A stretch of 64,000 nucleotides of DNA from an uncultured Acetatifactor sp. (GTDB taxonomy: Bacteria > Bacillota > Clostridia > Lachnospirales > Lachnospiraceae), in assembly GCA_947595925.1 (NCBI GenBank), contig CANQEV010000008.1, positions 1 through 64,000 of the forward strand, read 5' to 3'. The position numbers were made by a program, and so were the translations under genes. Numbering within the stretch: position 1 is the stretch's first letter; each line of letters begins with the position of its first letter. This document shows positions 27,733 through 36,455 of this stretch, piece after piece. Below the pieces are notes generated by a model that worked only from the letters and a program-made list of their open reading frames with translations, searched no databases and was not told the DNA's origin.

Positions 27733-28719
27733 ATGAAGTGGGTGAGGTTTCGGATCAAGACGGTCACGGAGGCGGAGGATACCATCATCAGTACGCTTTA
27801 TGATATCGGACTGGAGGGCGCGCAGATCGAGGACAAGGTTCCCCTGACGGCGCTGGAGAAGGAGCAGATGTTCGTGGATATTCTGCCGGAAGGCCCGGCG
27901 GACGACGGCATCGCCTATCTCAGCTTCTTTTTGGAAGAAAAGGAGGATGGGAGCCTGGAGGTCCAGGGGGAGCCGCGGACGGCGGAGTCCGTGCTGGAGG
28001 ATGTGAACCGGGAGCTTCAGGATCTCCGGCTTTTCTGTGACATCGGCGAGGGGACGGTGACGGTGGACGAGACGGAGGACATCGACTGGATCAACAACTG
28101 GAAGCAGTATTTTCATCAGTTTACCATCGACGATATCCTGGTGATTCCCTCCTGGGAAGAGGCTGGGCCGGAGGACCGGGGAAAGCTGACGCTTCACATC
28201 GATCCCGGAACGGCTTTTGGCACCGGGATGCACGAGACCACGCAGCTCTGCATCCGGCAGCTGAGGAAGCATGTGCGGCCGGGAATGGAGATCCTGGACG
28301 TGGGGACTGGCAGCGGGATCCTGGGGATCCTCTCTCTGATGTTCGGGGCCGGATATGTGACGGGGACGGATCTGGACGTGTGCGCCCTTCCGGCGGTGGA
28401 GGAAAACTGTGCCGTGAACGGGATCCGGCCGGAACAGTTTACCATGATGATCGGCAATATCATCTCCGACAGTGACGTCCGGGAGAAGGTTGGCTATGAA
28501 AAGTATGATATCGTCACGGCGAACATCCTGGCGGACGTGCTCGTGCCGCTGACCCCGGTGATCAAGGATCATCTAAAGCCCGGGGGAATCTACATCACCT
28601 CCGGCATCATCGACGACAAGGAGAGCGTTGTGACGGAGGCGGTGAAAAAAGCAGGACTGGAGGTTCTGGAGGTCACCTATCAGGGCGAGTGGGTCAGCGT
28701 CACCGCCAGGAAGAACTGA
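27733..28719 (+). CDS. prmA: Ribosomal protein L11 methyltransferase
   Basis: The 328-residue protein has an N-terminal substrate-recognition domain and a Rossmann SAM-binding domain with LDVGTGSGILGI near residue 190 and the catalytic-site motif TANILADVLVPL. PrmA trimethylates several lysines and the N-terminus of ribosomal protein L11. The prmA-rsmE pair commonly follows dnaJ in Firmicutes; here the two are 7 kb away from dnaJ. The last 23 coding bases with the stop codon are repeated 78 bases downstream. Confidence 0.93.
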   Translation: MKWVRFRIKTVTEAEDTIISTLYDIGLEGAQIEDKVPLTALEKEQMFVDILPEGPADDGIAYLSFFLEEKEDGSLEVQGEPRTAESVLEDVNRELQDLRLFCDIGEGTVTVDETEDIDWINNWKQYFHQFTIDDILVIPSWEEAGPEDRGKLTLHIDPGTAFGTGMHETTQLCIRQLRKHVRPGMEILDVGTGSGILGILSLMFGAGYVTGTDLDVCALPAVEENCAVNGIRPEQFTMMIGNIISDSDVREKVGYEKYDIVTANILADVLVPLTPVIKDHLKPGGIYITSGIIDDKESVVTEAVKKAGLEVLEVTYQGEWVSVTARKN

Positions 28720-28811
28720 CGGATCCGTCCGGCAGGGGAAAATGTACCGGAGAATTGGCAGGGCGGGCGCAGCGGCGTCACCGCCAGGAGGAACTGACGG
28801 AGCCGTCTGGC
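28697..28811 (+). repeat. Duplicated 3' end of prmA, stop codon included
   Basis: Copies at 28697-28733 and 28775-28811 agree at about 34 of 37 positions. Both contain GCGTCACCGCCAGGA and the stop context GAACTGACGGA. The second copy is out of any visible gene. It seems a short segmental duplication across the end of prmA. Confidence 0.7.
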
Positions 28812-28864
28812 CGGAAAGGCTCTGGGAACCGGCACACGACAGGGGAGAAGAAGGAGGATGGGGC

Positions 28865-29611
28865 ATGCACCGTTTTTTTGTGTCCCCGGGACAGATTGAT
28901 AGAGAGAAGCATATGGTGACCATCACCGGGCCGGACGTCAATCATATTCGGAACGTGTTGCGGATGAAGCCGGGCGAGGAACTGGACGTGACGGACGGGC
29001 AGGATGGCAGGGAGTACCGCTGCGCGGTCAGGAGCTTTGGAGAGAACGCCGTGGACTGCGAGCTGCGCTTTGTCCGGGAGGAAGGGGTGGAGCTTCCCAG
29101 CAGGATCCATCTCTTTCAGGGACTTCCGAAGGCGGACAAGATGGAGCTGATCGTACAGAAGGCGGTGGAACTGGGGGTGTACCGGATCCTGCCGGTGGAG
29201 ACGAAGCGCTGTATCGTGAAGCTGGACGAAAAGAAGGCGGAGAGCAGGACGGCCCGCTGGCAGCAGATCTCCGAGTCGGCGGCAAAGCAGAGCAGGCGGG
29301 GGATCATACCGGAGGTGACGAAGCCCCTGCAGTTCCGCAAGGCCCTGGAGCTGGCGGAGGGAATGGATCTGAAGCTGATCCCCTATGAGCTGGCGGAGGG
29401 GATGGAGAAGACCAGGCAGCTCATAGAAAGCGCCCGGCCCGGCCAGGACGTCGCCGTGTTCATCGGTCCGGAGGGAGGCTTTGACGAGGAGGAGATCCGG
29501 GAGGCCGCAGAGAGGGGGATCGAGCCCATTACCCTGGGGAAGAGGATCCTTCGGACGGAGACCGCGCCCCTTGCCGTGCTGAGCTGGCTGATGTACCGCC
29601 TGGAACCGTAA
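28865..29611 (+). CDS. rsmE: 16S rRNA (uracil(1498)-N3)-methyltransferase
   Basis: The 248-residue SPOUT-class enzyme has the N-terminal PUA-like part starting MHRFFVSPGQIDREKH and the C-terminal knotted SAM site with FIGPEGGFDEEEI and LGKRILRTETAPL. It methylates U1498 of 16S rRNA in the assembled 30S subunit. AAGGAGG precedes the ATG at 28865; a longer in-frame start at 28742 is only duplicated prmA-end sequence. It forms a pair with prmA upstream and is followed by the cysteine desulfurase gene after about 105 bases. Confidence 0.93.
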   Translation: MHRFFVSPGQIDREKHMVTITGPDVNHIRNVLRMKPGEELDVTDGQDGREYRCAVRSFGENAVDCELRFVREEGVELPSRIHLFQGLPKADKMELIVQKAVELGVYRILPVETKRCIVKLDEKKAESRTARWQQISESAAKQSRRGIIPEVTKPLQFRKALELAEGMDLKLIPYELAEGMEKTRQLIESARPGQDVAVFIGPEGGFDEEEIREAAERGIEPITLGKRILRTETAPLAVLSWLMYRLEP

Positions 29612-29716
29612 TGCACATCCGCCGTAAATTCCGCATACAGTATTTTATAGAAAAAGATGCCGATGCTGTCGGTTTTTGTCGAACGGCGCGGCAGCGGTAC
29701 GGAAGGAGACAGTCCC

Positions 29717-30886
29717 ATGGAAGTTTATCTGGATAATTCCGCCACTACCCGGGTCTTCACGGAAGTGGCGCAGTATATGACGCAGATCATGTGTCAGGAT
29801 TATGGAAATCCCTCCAGCCTGCATAAGAAGGGATTGGAAGCGGAGCAGTATCTGCGCTACGCAAAAGAGATCTTTGCAAAAATTTTGAAGGTGAACGAGA
29901 AAGAAATCTATTTTACCTCCGGCGGGACGGAGTCGGACAACATGGCGATCCGGGGCGTGGCCATGTCCTATCAGAGGCAGGGGAGACACCTGATCACCAC
30001 CCGGATCGAACACCCCGCGGTCCTGCAGACCATGCGCTTTTTGGAGGAACAGGGATTCCGGGTGACATATCTCCCGGTGGACGCTTTCGGGCGGATCAGC
30101 CTGGAGGACCTGCAGCGGGCTATGTCCGGGGACACGATCCTGGTGTCCATTATGCACACCAACAACGAGATCGGCTCCCTGCAGCCCATCGCGGAGGCCG
30201 GCGCGCTGATCAAGCGCATGAACCCCAATACCAGGTTTCATGTGGATGCGGTGCAGGGCTTCGGAAAGGCAAGGATCTATCCGAAGAAGATGAATATCGA
30301 CCTGCTCTCGGCCAGCGGCCATAAGATCCACGCCTCCAAGGGCGTTGGGATGCTCTATGTCGACGAGAGGACCCGGCTGGCGCCCATTGTGTTCGGCGGC
30401 GGGCAGCAGGGAAACCTGCGGTCCGGCACTGAAAACGTGCCCGGGATCGCGGGCATGGCGAAGGCGGCGGAGATGCTGTACCGGGATCTGGACGAGGATC
30501 TGCGCAGGCTGGAGGAGTGCAAGAGTTATTTTATCAGAGGGATCGGAGAGCTTGAGGGAACCCGGATCAACGGATTGCTTCCCGGATATCCCCGTGGGGA
30601 GGGGACCGCGCCCCATGTGGTCAGCGTTTCCTTCCGGGGCGTCCGCAGCGAGGTGCTTCTGCACGCCCTGGAGGAGAAGGGGATCTATGTCTCCGCCGGG
30701 AGCGCTTGTTCCGCCCGCAAGCCCCAGCCTTCCGCCACGCTCCGGGCCATCGGCGTGGATAAGGCTCTGTTGGAATCCACCATACGATTCAGCTTTTCGG
30801 TATTGACGACCCGCGAGGAACTGGAGTATACTTTGGAGACACTGGAGAAGCTTCTGCCCCAGCTGCGAAGGTACACCAGGCAGTAA
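29717..30886 (+). CDS. Cysteine desulfurase (NifS/IscS-like), ThiI partner
   Basis: The 389-residue fold-type I PLP enzyme has MEVYLDNSATTRVF at the N-terminus, SGGTESDNMAI, the Schiff-base lysine in SASGHKIHASKG, and the persulfide cysteine in the loop SAGSACSARK. It removes sulfur from cysteine as a protein-bound persulfide. thiI follows 39 bases later on the same strand, so the likely acceptor is ThiI for tRNA 4-thiouridine, as with Bacillus NifZ-ThiI. GGAAGGAGAC precedes the ATG; the longer frame from 29657 is rejected for lack of a binding site. Confidence 0.93.
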   Translation: MEVYLDNSATTRVFTEVAQYMTQIMCQDYGNPSSLHKKGLEAEQYLRYAKEIFAKILKVNEKEIYFTSGGTESDNMAIRGVAMSYQRQGRHLITTRIEHPAVLQTMRFLEEQGFRVTYLPVDAFGRISLEDLQRAMSGDTILVSIMHTNNEIGSLQPIAEAGALIKRMNPNTRFHVDAVQGFGKARIYPKKMNIDLLSASGHKIHASKGVGMLYVDERTRLAPIVFGGGQQGNLRSGTENVPGIAGMAKAAEMLYRDLDEDLRRLEECKSYFIRGIGELEGTRINGLLPGYPRGEGTAPHVVSVSFRGVRSEVLLHALEEKGIYVSAGSACSARKPQPSATLRAIGVDKALLESTIRFSFSVLTTREELEYTLETLEKLLPQLRRYTRQ

Positions 30887-30925
30887 GCGGAAGCCTTTGC
30901 CGGAGAAAGAAAAGAGAGGTACGAT

Positions 30926-32104
30926 ATGTTTACATCGTTTTTGATCAAGTACGCGGAGATCGGCGTCAAGGGAGGGAATCGGCATCTGTTTGAAGACGCC
31001 CTGGTCCACCAGATCAAGGTCGCCCTGAAGAAGTGCGAGGGAAAATTTTACGTGCATAAGACCCAGGGGCGGATCTTTGTGGAGGCCCAGTCCGAATTCG
31101 ATTACGACGAGACGGTGGCGCGCTTAAAGCAGGTGTTCGGGATCTGGGGGATCTGCCCCGTGACCTGCGCCGAGGATCAGGGTTTTGAAAAACTCCGGGA
31201 GGACGTGGTCCGCTATATCGGGGAGGTCTACCAGGAGAGGAACAAGACCTTTAAGGTACAGGCAAGACGCTCCGACAAGAGTTACCCAAAGACCTCCATG
31301 GAGATCAGCGCGGACCTGGGGGAGGCGATCCTGAACGCCTATCCGGAGATGCGCGTGGACGTCCATAACCCGGAGATCCTGCTGAACGTGGAGCTCAGGG
31401 AGAAGATCTATCTCTATTCGGAGATCATTCCCGGACCCGGCGGAATGCCTGTCGGCACGGGGGGAAAGGGGATGCTGCTTCTCTCCGGCGGCATCGACTC
31501 CCCCGTGGCGGGGTATATGATCGCAAAGCGCGGGGTGAAGATCGACGCGGTGTATTTCCACGCGCCCCCCTACACCAGCGAGCGCGCGAAACAGAAGGTG
31601 GTGGATCTCGCCAGGATCGTCTCGGGATACACGGGCCCCATCTATCTTCATGTGATCAATTTTACGGACATCCAGCTGGCCATTTATGAGAACTGCCCCC
31701 ATGAGGAGCTGACCATCATCATGCGCCGCTACATGATGCGGATCGCGGAGCACCTGGCGAAGGAGACGGGCTGTCTTGGCCTGATCACCGGAGAGAGCAT
31801 CGGCCAGGTGGCCTCCCAGACCATGGCCTCCATGGCCGTCACCAATGAGGTCTGCGAACTTCCGGTGTACCGCCCGCTGATCGGGTTTGACAAGCAGGAG
31901 ATCGTGGAATTGTCTGAGAAGATCGGCACTTTTGAGACTTCCATCCAGCCTTATGAGGACTGCTGTACGATCTTTGTGGCAAAGCATCCGGTGACAAAGC
32001 CCAAGGCGGACGTGATCCGCAGGCATGAGGGAAGGCTGCAGGGGAAGATCGAGGAACTGGTGAAGACCGCCCTGGAGACGGAAGAAGTGATCGTCGTGGA
32101 ATAG
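30926..32104 (+). CDS. thiI: tRNA 4-thiouridine synthetase ThiI (without rhodanese domain)
   Basis: The 392-residue protein has an N-terminal ferredoxin-like and THUMP region for tRNA binding, then a PP-loop ATP-pyrophosphatase domain with LLSGGIDSPVAGYM near residue 190 and ITGESIGQVASQT. It adenylates U8 of tRNA and replaces its oxygen with sulfur; it may also serve thiazole synthesis. Unlike E. coli ThiI it lacks the C-terminal rhodanese domain, as is usual in Firmicutes that pair it with a dedicated cysteine desulfurase, here the gene just upstream. Confidence 0.95.
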   Translation: MFTSFLIKYAEIGVKGGNRHLFEDALVHQIKVALKKCEGKFYVHKTQGRIFVEAQSEFDYDETVARLKQVFGIWGICPVTCAEDQGFEKLREDVVRYIGEVYQERNKTFKVQARRSDKSYPKTSMEISADLGEAILNAYPEMRVDVHNPEILLNVELREKIYLYSEIIPGPGGMPVGTGGKGMLLLSGGIDSPVAGYMIAKRGVKIDAVYFHAPPYTSERAKQKVVDLARIVSGYTGPIYLHVINFTDIQLAIYENCPHEELTIIMRRYMMRIAEHLAKETGCLGLITGESIGQVASQTMASMAVTNEVCELPVYRPLIGFDKQEIVELSEKIGTFETSIQPYEDCCTIFVAKHPVTKPKADVIRRHEGRLQGKIEELVKTALETEEVIVVE

Positions 32105-32156
32105 GCAGCGGCGGCCGCGCATTCCCGGGCGGAAGCCTGAAAAGGGACAAAAATAA

Positions 32157-32179
32157 CCCCGGAGCCTTTGTCTCCGGGG
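32157..32179. terminator. Bidirectional terminator between thiI and the HPr-like gene
   Basis: CCCCGGAG and CTCCGGGG form an 8-bp stem with a seven-base loop. On the minus strand it is followed by TTATTTTT, and on the plus strand by a T-run after nine bases, so it fits convergent genes thiI and the HPr-like gene. Confidence 0.75.
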
Positions 32180-32230
32180 CAGATTCCTTTTTTGTAAAGG
32201 GATGTAAAAGGAGCTTCCAATGGGTTTCGG

Positions 32231-32461
32231 TCAGATGGTGTAGTTCTTCAGGACCTCCAGAACTTCCTCCGCGCCGTCCTCCGCGTGTATGTTCAGGTCG
32301 ATGGGCTTGGACAGGTCCAGGCTGAAGATACCCATGATGGACTTTGCGTCGATCACGTATCTGCCGGATACCAGGTCGAAATCATAGTCAAATTTAGTAA
32401 TGTCGTTCACGAAAGATTTAACCTTATCAATAGAGTTTAATGAAATCTGAACAGTTTTCAT
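32231..32461 (-). CDS. HPr-like protein lacking the active-site histidine
   Basis: The 76-residue protein has the HPr length and fold pattern: a first strand MKTVQISLN, a helix, and the regulatory-serine segment KSIMGIFSLDLS that matches the Ser46 region. The PTS phosphohistidine motif G-x-H-A-R-P is replaced by SIDKVKSFVNDI, so it cannot carry phosphate from Enzyme I. By analogy with Crh it could be phosphorylated at serine and act in catabolite control, which is inference. AAGGAGG precedes the ATG and a good promoter lies upstream, transcribed divergently from mtaB. Confidence 0.8.
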   Translation of the reverse strand: MKTVQISLNSIDKVKSFVNDITKFDYDFDLVSGRYVIDAKSIMGIFSLDLSKPIDLNIHAEDGAEEVLEVLKNYTI

Positions 32462-32503
32462 GATAATACAACCTCCTTATTCTGTGTCACACCTTCTGCC
32501 TAC

Positions 32504-32532
32504 ATCTTAGTCGGTGTGATCGGAAAAGTCAA
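32504..32532 (-). promoter_or_regulatory. Promoter of the HPr-like gene
   Basis: On the minus strand TTGACT, 17 bases and TAAGAT, with the HPr-like start about 45 bases downstream. GTGTGA/TCACAC inverted words occur in and just after the spacer (32483-32520) and could bind a regulator. Confidence 0.65.
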
Positions 32533-32555
32533 GGAAAAATTGGAAAAGAGACGTT

Positions 32556-33992
32556 ATGAAGAGCGTTGCGTTACACAATCTGGGCTGCAAGGTCAATTCT
32601 TACGAACTGGACGTCATGTGTCAAAGTCTGCAGGAGCATGGCTACAAAATCGTTCCGTTTGATGAGATTGCGGACGTCTATATCGTAAACACCTGCACGG
32701 TGACCAATGTGGCGGACCGCAAGAGCCGTCAGATGCTGCACCGGGCAAAACAGAAAAATCCAAAGGCCGTGGTGGTGGCGGCAGGCTGCTATGTGCAGAC
32801 AGACCCGGAAGGGATACAGGCGGATCCCCTGGTGGATCTCGCGGTGGGAAATAACCGAAAGAGGAATATCGCGGAAATTTTAGAGGAATACTTTAGACAG
32901 CGGGAAAAACTGGAAGAAACTTCGCCGGAATTTCCGGATAAGACCCTGGGGGGCAGTACGGTGATCGATATCGGCGGGACCCGGGAGTACGAGGAGGCGA
33001 CCCTCACCCGCACGGCGGAACACACCAGGGCTTACATCAAGATCCAGGACGGGTGCAACCAGTTCTGTTCTTACTGCGCCATCCCGCTGGCCCGAGGGCG
33101 CGTCAGGAGCCGCAGGGCGGAGGACATTCTGCGGGAAGTTGAGGGGATCGCGAAAGCGGGATATAAAGAGATCGTGCTGACGGGGATCCATATCAGTTCC
33201 TACGGCATCGATTTAGAAGAAGATGCCTGGGAACAGGGGACAAGCCTCCCGGGTAAAGATTACCGGGGCCGGAGCAAACTCCTGGACCTGGTGGAAAAGC
33301 TGCATGCGGCAGAAGGCATTTCCAGGATCCGGCTGGGATCCCTGGAGCCCAGGATCGTGACGCGGGAGACGGCGGAGCGTCTGGCGGCGCTGCCGAAGGT
33401 CTGCCCTCACTTCCATCTCTCCCTGCAGAGCGGGTGCGACGAGACGCTGCGGCGCATGAACCGCCATTACACTGCGGAGCAATATCTCCAAAGCGTGGAG
33501 GCGCTGCGGCTGGCTTATGCGCCGGAGAAGCCGGCCATCACCACGGACGTGATCGTGGGGTTCCCCGGGGAGACGGGGCAGGAGTTTGAAACCTCCAGAA
33601 GTTTTTTGGAAAAAGTGGATTTTTATGAGATGCATGTTTTTCAGTATTCCAGGCGGGCGGGGACCCGGGCGGCGGAGATGCCGGACCAGGTGCCCGGGAC
33701 AGTGAAATTCTGTCGCCTTGAGGAACTGCTGGACCTGACAAAAAGGCAGTCCCAGGCGTTCCGTAGGGGACTTCTGGGCCGGGAGGCGCAGGTCCTTCTG
33801 GAAGAAGAAAAGACCATCGGCGGAAAGAGGTACCTCATAGGTCATACTGGGACTTATGTAAAGGTAGCGGTAGAGGAAAGCGGATATAGGCCGAATGACC
33901 TGGTGACGCTCAGGCTCCGGGAATTTTTGACGGAGGAGATCCTGTTGGGGTGTGAGCTGACTGCAGAGAGTGAAGGGAGTCCGGTAACTTAA
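32556..33992 (+). CDS. mtaB: tRNA t6A37 methylthiotransferase MtaB
   Basis: The 478-residue radical-SAM enzyme belongs to the MiaB/RimO/MtaB group. The N-terminal UPF0004 domain starts MKSVALHNLGCKVNSYELD and includes NTCTVTNVADRKSRQ. The radical-SAM cluster motif is CNQFCSYC, and a C-terminal TRAM-like domain follows. It adds a methylthio group to N6-threonylcarbamoyladenosine at tRNA position 37, using two iron-sulfur clusters. mtaB often belongs to the dnaJ-prmA-rsmE neighbourhood, which supports this assignment over RimO or MiaB. Confidence 0.93.
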   Translation: MKSVALHNLGCKVNSYELDVMCQSLQEHGYKIVPFDEIADVYIVNTCTVTNVADRKSRQMLHRAKQKNPKAVVVAAGCYVQTDPEGIQADPLVDLAVGNNRKRNIAEILEEYFRQREKLEETSPEFPDKTLGGSTVIDIGGTREYEEATLTRTAEHTRAYIKIQDGCNQFCSYCAIPLARGRVRSRRAEDILREVEGIAKAGYKEIVLTGIHISSYGIDLEEDAWEQGTSLPGKDYRGRSKLLDLVEKLHAAEGISRIRLGSLEPRIVTRETAERLAALPKVCPHFHLSLQSGCDETLRRMNRHYTAEQYLQSVEALRLAYAPEKPAITTDVIVGFPGETGQEFETSRSFLEKVDFYEMHVFQYSRRAGTRAAEMPDQVPGTVKFCRLEELLDLTKRQSQAFRRGLLGREAQVLLEEEKTIGGKRYLIGHTGTYVKVAVEESGYRPNDLVTLRLREFLTEEILLGCELTAESEGSPVT

Positions 33993-34105
33993 CGCGTTGC
34001 CCAATGGCGGGGGAAAAAGCCGGACTGCCGGATGTCTTGGCGGCAGGGCGCTGATGCGCCGCAGGGAAGCACAGAAAGAACGGACGGAGGATAGGGATAC
34101 AGAGT

Positions 34106-34948
34106 ATGAAACTGATCTTTTTTGACATTGATGGAACCCTGGTGGAGCGGGGAAAGATACCGGATTCAGCGGTGAGGGCGATCCGTAAGGCTCAGGAGAA
34201 CGGGCATCTCTGCCTGGTGAACACGGGGCGTACGGCCTGCCTGGTCACGGGGTGGCTGCCGGAGCTGGTGCCCTTCGACGGATACCTGTGCGGCTGCGGC
34301 ACCCAGATTCTGTTTCACGGAAAAGAGATCTTACATAAGACCTTTTCCCGGGAGGAGGCCCTGGATATCCTGGAAGGTCTGAAAAAATACCGGATCGACG
34401 CAATTTTGGAGGGGAGCGGGAACAACTATCATGAGGATCCCGCGAACATGTATACGGAGACTTTCCGCAGGTACATCGCAAAGGCTTCCCCGGAGAGGTA
34501 TATGCCGAAAGAACTGGTGGAAAAAGGCTGGGGAAGTTACGGACAGGCCCCGGGGAAGTTTGACAAGTTTTACTGCTTCGCGGACGACCCGGAGGCGGTG
34601 AAGCTTTTTGCAGGAGAGAGGCCGGAACTGCTCTCCCTGATCGACCGGGAGAACGGCTATTACGAGATCATGCCCAAGGGGTTTTCCAAGGCCAGCGGCA
34701 TGGACGCCCTGATCGACGCGCTGAATGCTTCCGGGGAATACGGGGAAACGATCACCCTGGCGGACACGGCGGCCATCGGGGACAGCGGCAACGACATCGA
34801 GATGCTTCGCCATGCGGGAACCGCCATCGCCATGGGAAATTCCACGAAAGAAGTGATGGACATGGCGGACTTTGTCACGGGCCGCGTGAACGAGGACGGC
34901 ATTGCCAGGGCGCTGGAATGGCTGGGGGTCTGCGGGAACGCCGTTTGA
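34106..34948 (+). CDS. Cof-type HAD-IIB family hydrolase
   Basis: The 280-residue phosphatase has the catalytic motif FFDIDGTLVERG at its N-terminus, motif II in LVNTGRT, the Lys of motif III in the GFSKASGMDAL segment, and motif IV GDSGNDIEML near residue 230. A C2-type cap lies between residues 80 and 190. Such enzymes hydrolyse sugar phosphates, pyridoxal phosphate or nucleotides; the substrate cannot be read here. GGAGGATAGGG precedes the ATG. Confidence 0.9.
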   Translation: MKLIFFDIDGTLVERGKIPDSAVRAIRKAQENGHLCLVNTGRTACLVTGWLPELVPFDGYLCGCGTQILFHGKEILHKTFSREEALDILEGLKKYRIDAILEGSGNNYHEDPANMYTETFRRYIAKASPERYMPKELVEKGWGSYGQAPGKFDKFYCFADDPEAVKLFAGERPELLSLIDRENGYYEIMPKGFSKASGMDALIDALNASGEYGETITLADTAAIGDSGNDIEMLRHAGTAIAMGNSTKEVMDMADFVTGRVNEDGIARALEWLGVCGNAV

Positions 34949-35115
34949 CGAACAAAGGACGCCGGGAAGCAGGGCGGGAGTGCACAGGCGTGGTTTTGCG
35001 AATAGCTTGGTCCGAATTGTTACGGCCGGACCAAACTGCCGCCAAAGACCAGTGTGCGGCAAAAAAGAGGATTGACGCAGTTTTGCGGGGGGATGTACGA
35101 ACTGCCGCTGGGGTA

Positions 35116-35144
35116 TTGAAAAAAAAGTTTAAATGAGTTAAAAT
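35116..35144 (+). promoter_or_regulatory. Promoter of the ireB-ruvX operon
   Basis: TTGAAA (35116-35121), 17 bases, TAAAAT (35139-35144), in a short AT-rich tract. The ireB start is about 70 bases downstream. Upstream, 34949-35115 holds a TGGTCCG/CGGACCA hairpin at 35008-35033 without a U-tract. Confidence 0.65.
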
Positions 35145-35215
35145 GTATTTAATTGGGCCGTTTTCCGGGGATGGAGAGAGCGGTCCGCCGGAGGGTAAAG
35201 GATAAGGGGTATTAT

Positions 35216-35485
35216 ATGGAAAACTTGGGAAACACACAATTTTTTAAGGTTGAGACAGAGCAGGAAACAGGGGTTCAGCTGGTTCTGGACTCGGTTTACG
35301 AGGCACTCACGGAAAAAGGATACAACCCGGTGAACCAGATCGTGGGCTATATCATGAGCGGAGACCCCACCTATATCACCAGCCACAAGAACGCCCGCAG
35401 CATGATCATGAAGGTGGAGAGGGACGAGCTGGTGGAGGAGATCCTGCAGTTTTATATCACCCATAAGCTGGAAGGCGATCAGTAG
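35216..35485 (+). CDS. ireB: IreB family regulatory phosphoprotein
   Basis: The 89-residue protein begins [19 protein letters not shown] and contains [19 protein letters not shown], the highly conserved DUF965/IreB sequence. In Enterococcus faecalis IreB is phosphorylated on N-terminal threonines by the PASTA kinase IreK and affects cephalosporin resistance; Thr7 here lies in the corresponding stretch. The start at 35216 follows AAGGATAAGGGG; an upstream in-frame start at 35153 has no support. It leads the conserved ireB-ruvX-DUF1292 operon (Bacillus yrzL-yrrK-yrzB). Confidence 0.93.
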   Translation: MENLGNTQFFKVETEQETGVQLVLDSVYEALTEKGYNPVNQIVGYIMSGDPTYITSHKNARSMIMKVERDELVEEILQFYITHKLEGDQ

Positions 35486-35496
35486 GAGGCGGCGTC

Positions 35497-35949
35497 ATGC
35501 GGATCATGGGACTGGACTTCGGGTCCAAGACGGTGGGCGTGGCGGTCAGCGATCCGCTGCTGATCACGGCGCAGGGGGTTGAGATCATCCGCCGCAAGGA
35601 GGAGAACAAGCTGCGCCAGACGCTGGCCAGGATTGAGGAATTGATCTTAGAGTACGACGTGGAGGAGATCGTTCTGGGGAAGCCGAAGCACATGAACGGC
35701 ACGGAGGGCGTGCGCGTGGAGCTCACGGAGGAATTCCAGGAGAAGCTGGAGAGGCGCACGGGCCTGCCGGTGGTTCTCTGGGACGAGAGGCTGACCACGG
35801 TGGAGGCGGACAGGATCATGATGGAAGCGGGCGTCCGCAGGGAGAACCGGAAGGAGCATGTGGACAAGATTGCCGCCACGCTGATCCTGCAGGGATATCT
35901 CGACCGCAGGGCCGGCCAGAGCGAGGAGAAGAAGACTTCACGGGAGTAG
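35497..35949 (+). CDS. ruvX: Holliday junction resolvase-like protein RuvX/YqgF
   Basis: The 150-residue RNase H-fold protein starts [20 protein letters not shown], with the first acidic residue of the active site. It shows [23 protein letters not shown] and ends [15 protein letters not shown] with the later acidic residues. YqgF proteins process 16S rRNA 5' ends or act on branched nucleic acids; both roles are reported in different bacteria. AGTAGGAGG precedes the ATG, 11 bases after ireB, so translation is likely coupled. Confidence 0.93.
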   Translation: MRIMGLDFGSKTVGVAVSDPLLITAQGVEIIRRKEENKLRQTLARIEELILEYDVEEIVLGKPKHMNGTEGVRVELTEEFQEKLERRTGLPVVLWDERLTTVEADRIMMEAGVRRENRKEHVDKIAATLILQGYLDRRAGQSEEKKTSRE

Positions 35950-35953
35950 CGCT

Positions 35954-36217
35954 ATGAATAAGCAGGAGAAGATCAGATTTACACCGGATGGAGAAGAGCC
36001 GGTTGATTTTTATGTGCTGGAACAGACCAATATCGGCGGAAGGACCTATATCCTTGTCACGGATGTGGAGGAGGGCGACGGAGACGCGCTGATCCTGAAA
36101 GATATGTCCGAGGAGGGATCTGAGGAAGCGGTCTATGTCATCGTGGAGGATGACGACGAGCTGGCGGCGGTGGCCGGCGTGTTTGAGAGTATGCTGGAGG
36201 ACGTGAAGCTCTCCTGA
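35954..36217 (+). CDS. DUF1292 domain protein
   Basis: The 87-residue acidic protein carries the DUF1292 pattern NIGGRTYILVTDVEEGDGDA followed by EEAVYVIVEDDDEL. It is the regular third member of the ireB-ruvX operon (Bacillus yrzB) and starts 4 bases after the ruvX stop. No function is assigned to this family and I see no catalytic motif. The 238-base gap that follows holds a GAACCGC/GCGGTTC hairpin near 36357-36377 but no gene. Confidence 0.85.
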   Translation: MNKQEKIRFTPDGEEPVDFYVLEQTNIGGRTYILVTDVEEGDGDALILKDMSEEGSEEAVYVIVEDDDELAAVAGVFESMLEDVKLS

Positions 36218-36455
36218 GCGGAAAATCCCCGGCTGTCATTTGACGCGAGATCCCGGCCGGCAGCGATTTTTCCGCGGGATGAGCGTTGGCTGAACACGAT
36301 CATGCCGTTGGAAGTCCACACCCTCGCCGGGACTGTTACATTTACACATGAGAGGCTGAACCGCCAGGAGCGCGGTTCCTGAGATAAAAGAAAAAGAACT
36401 GCCCGGGCTTCCCGGCGGACGGGTCCGCGGGCGGAAAATTATAGGAGGAATGATT

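Noticed and set aside
28742-28864. N-terminal extension of RsmE
   Set aside because: It translates the duplicated prmA end and spacer; AAGGAGG directly precedes the ATG at 28865, which gives the normal RsmE N-terminus.
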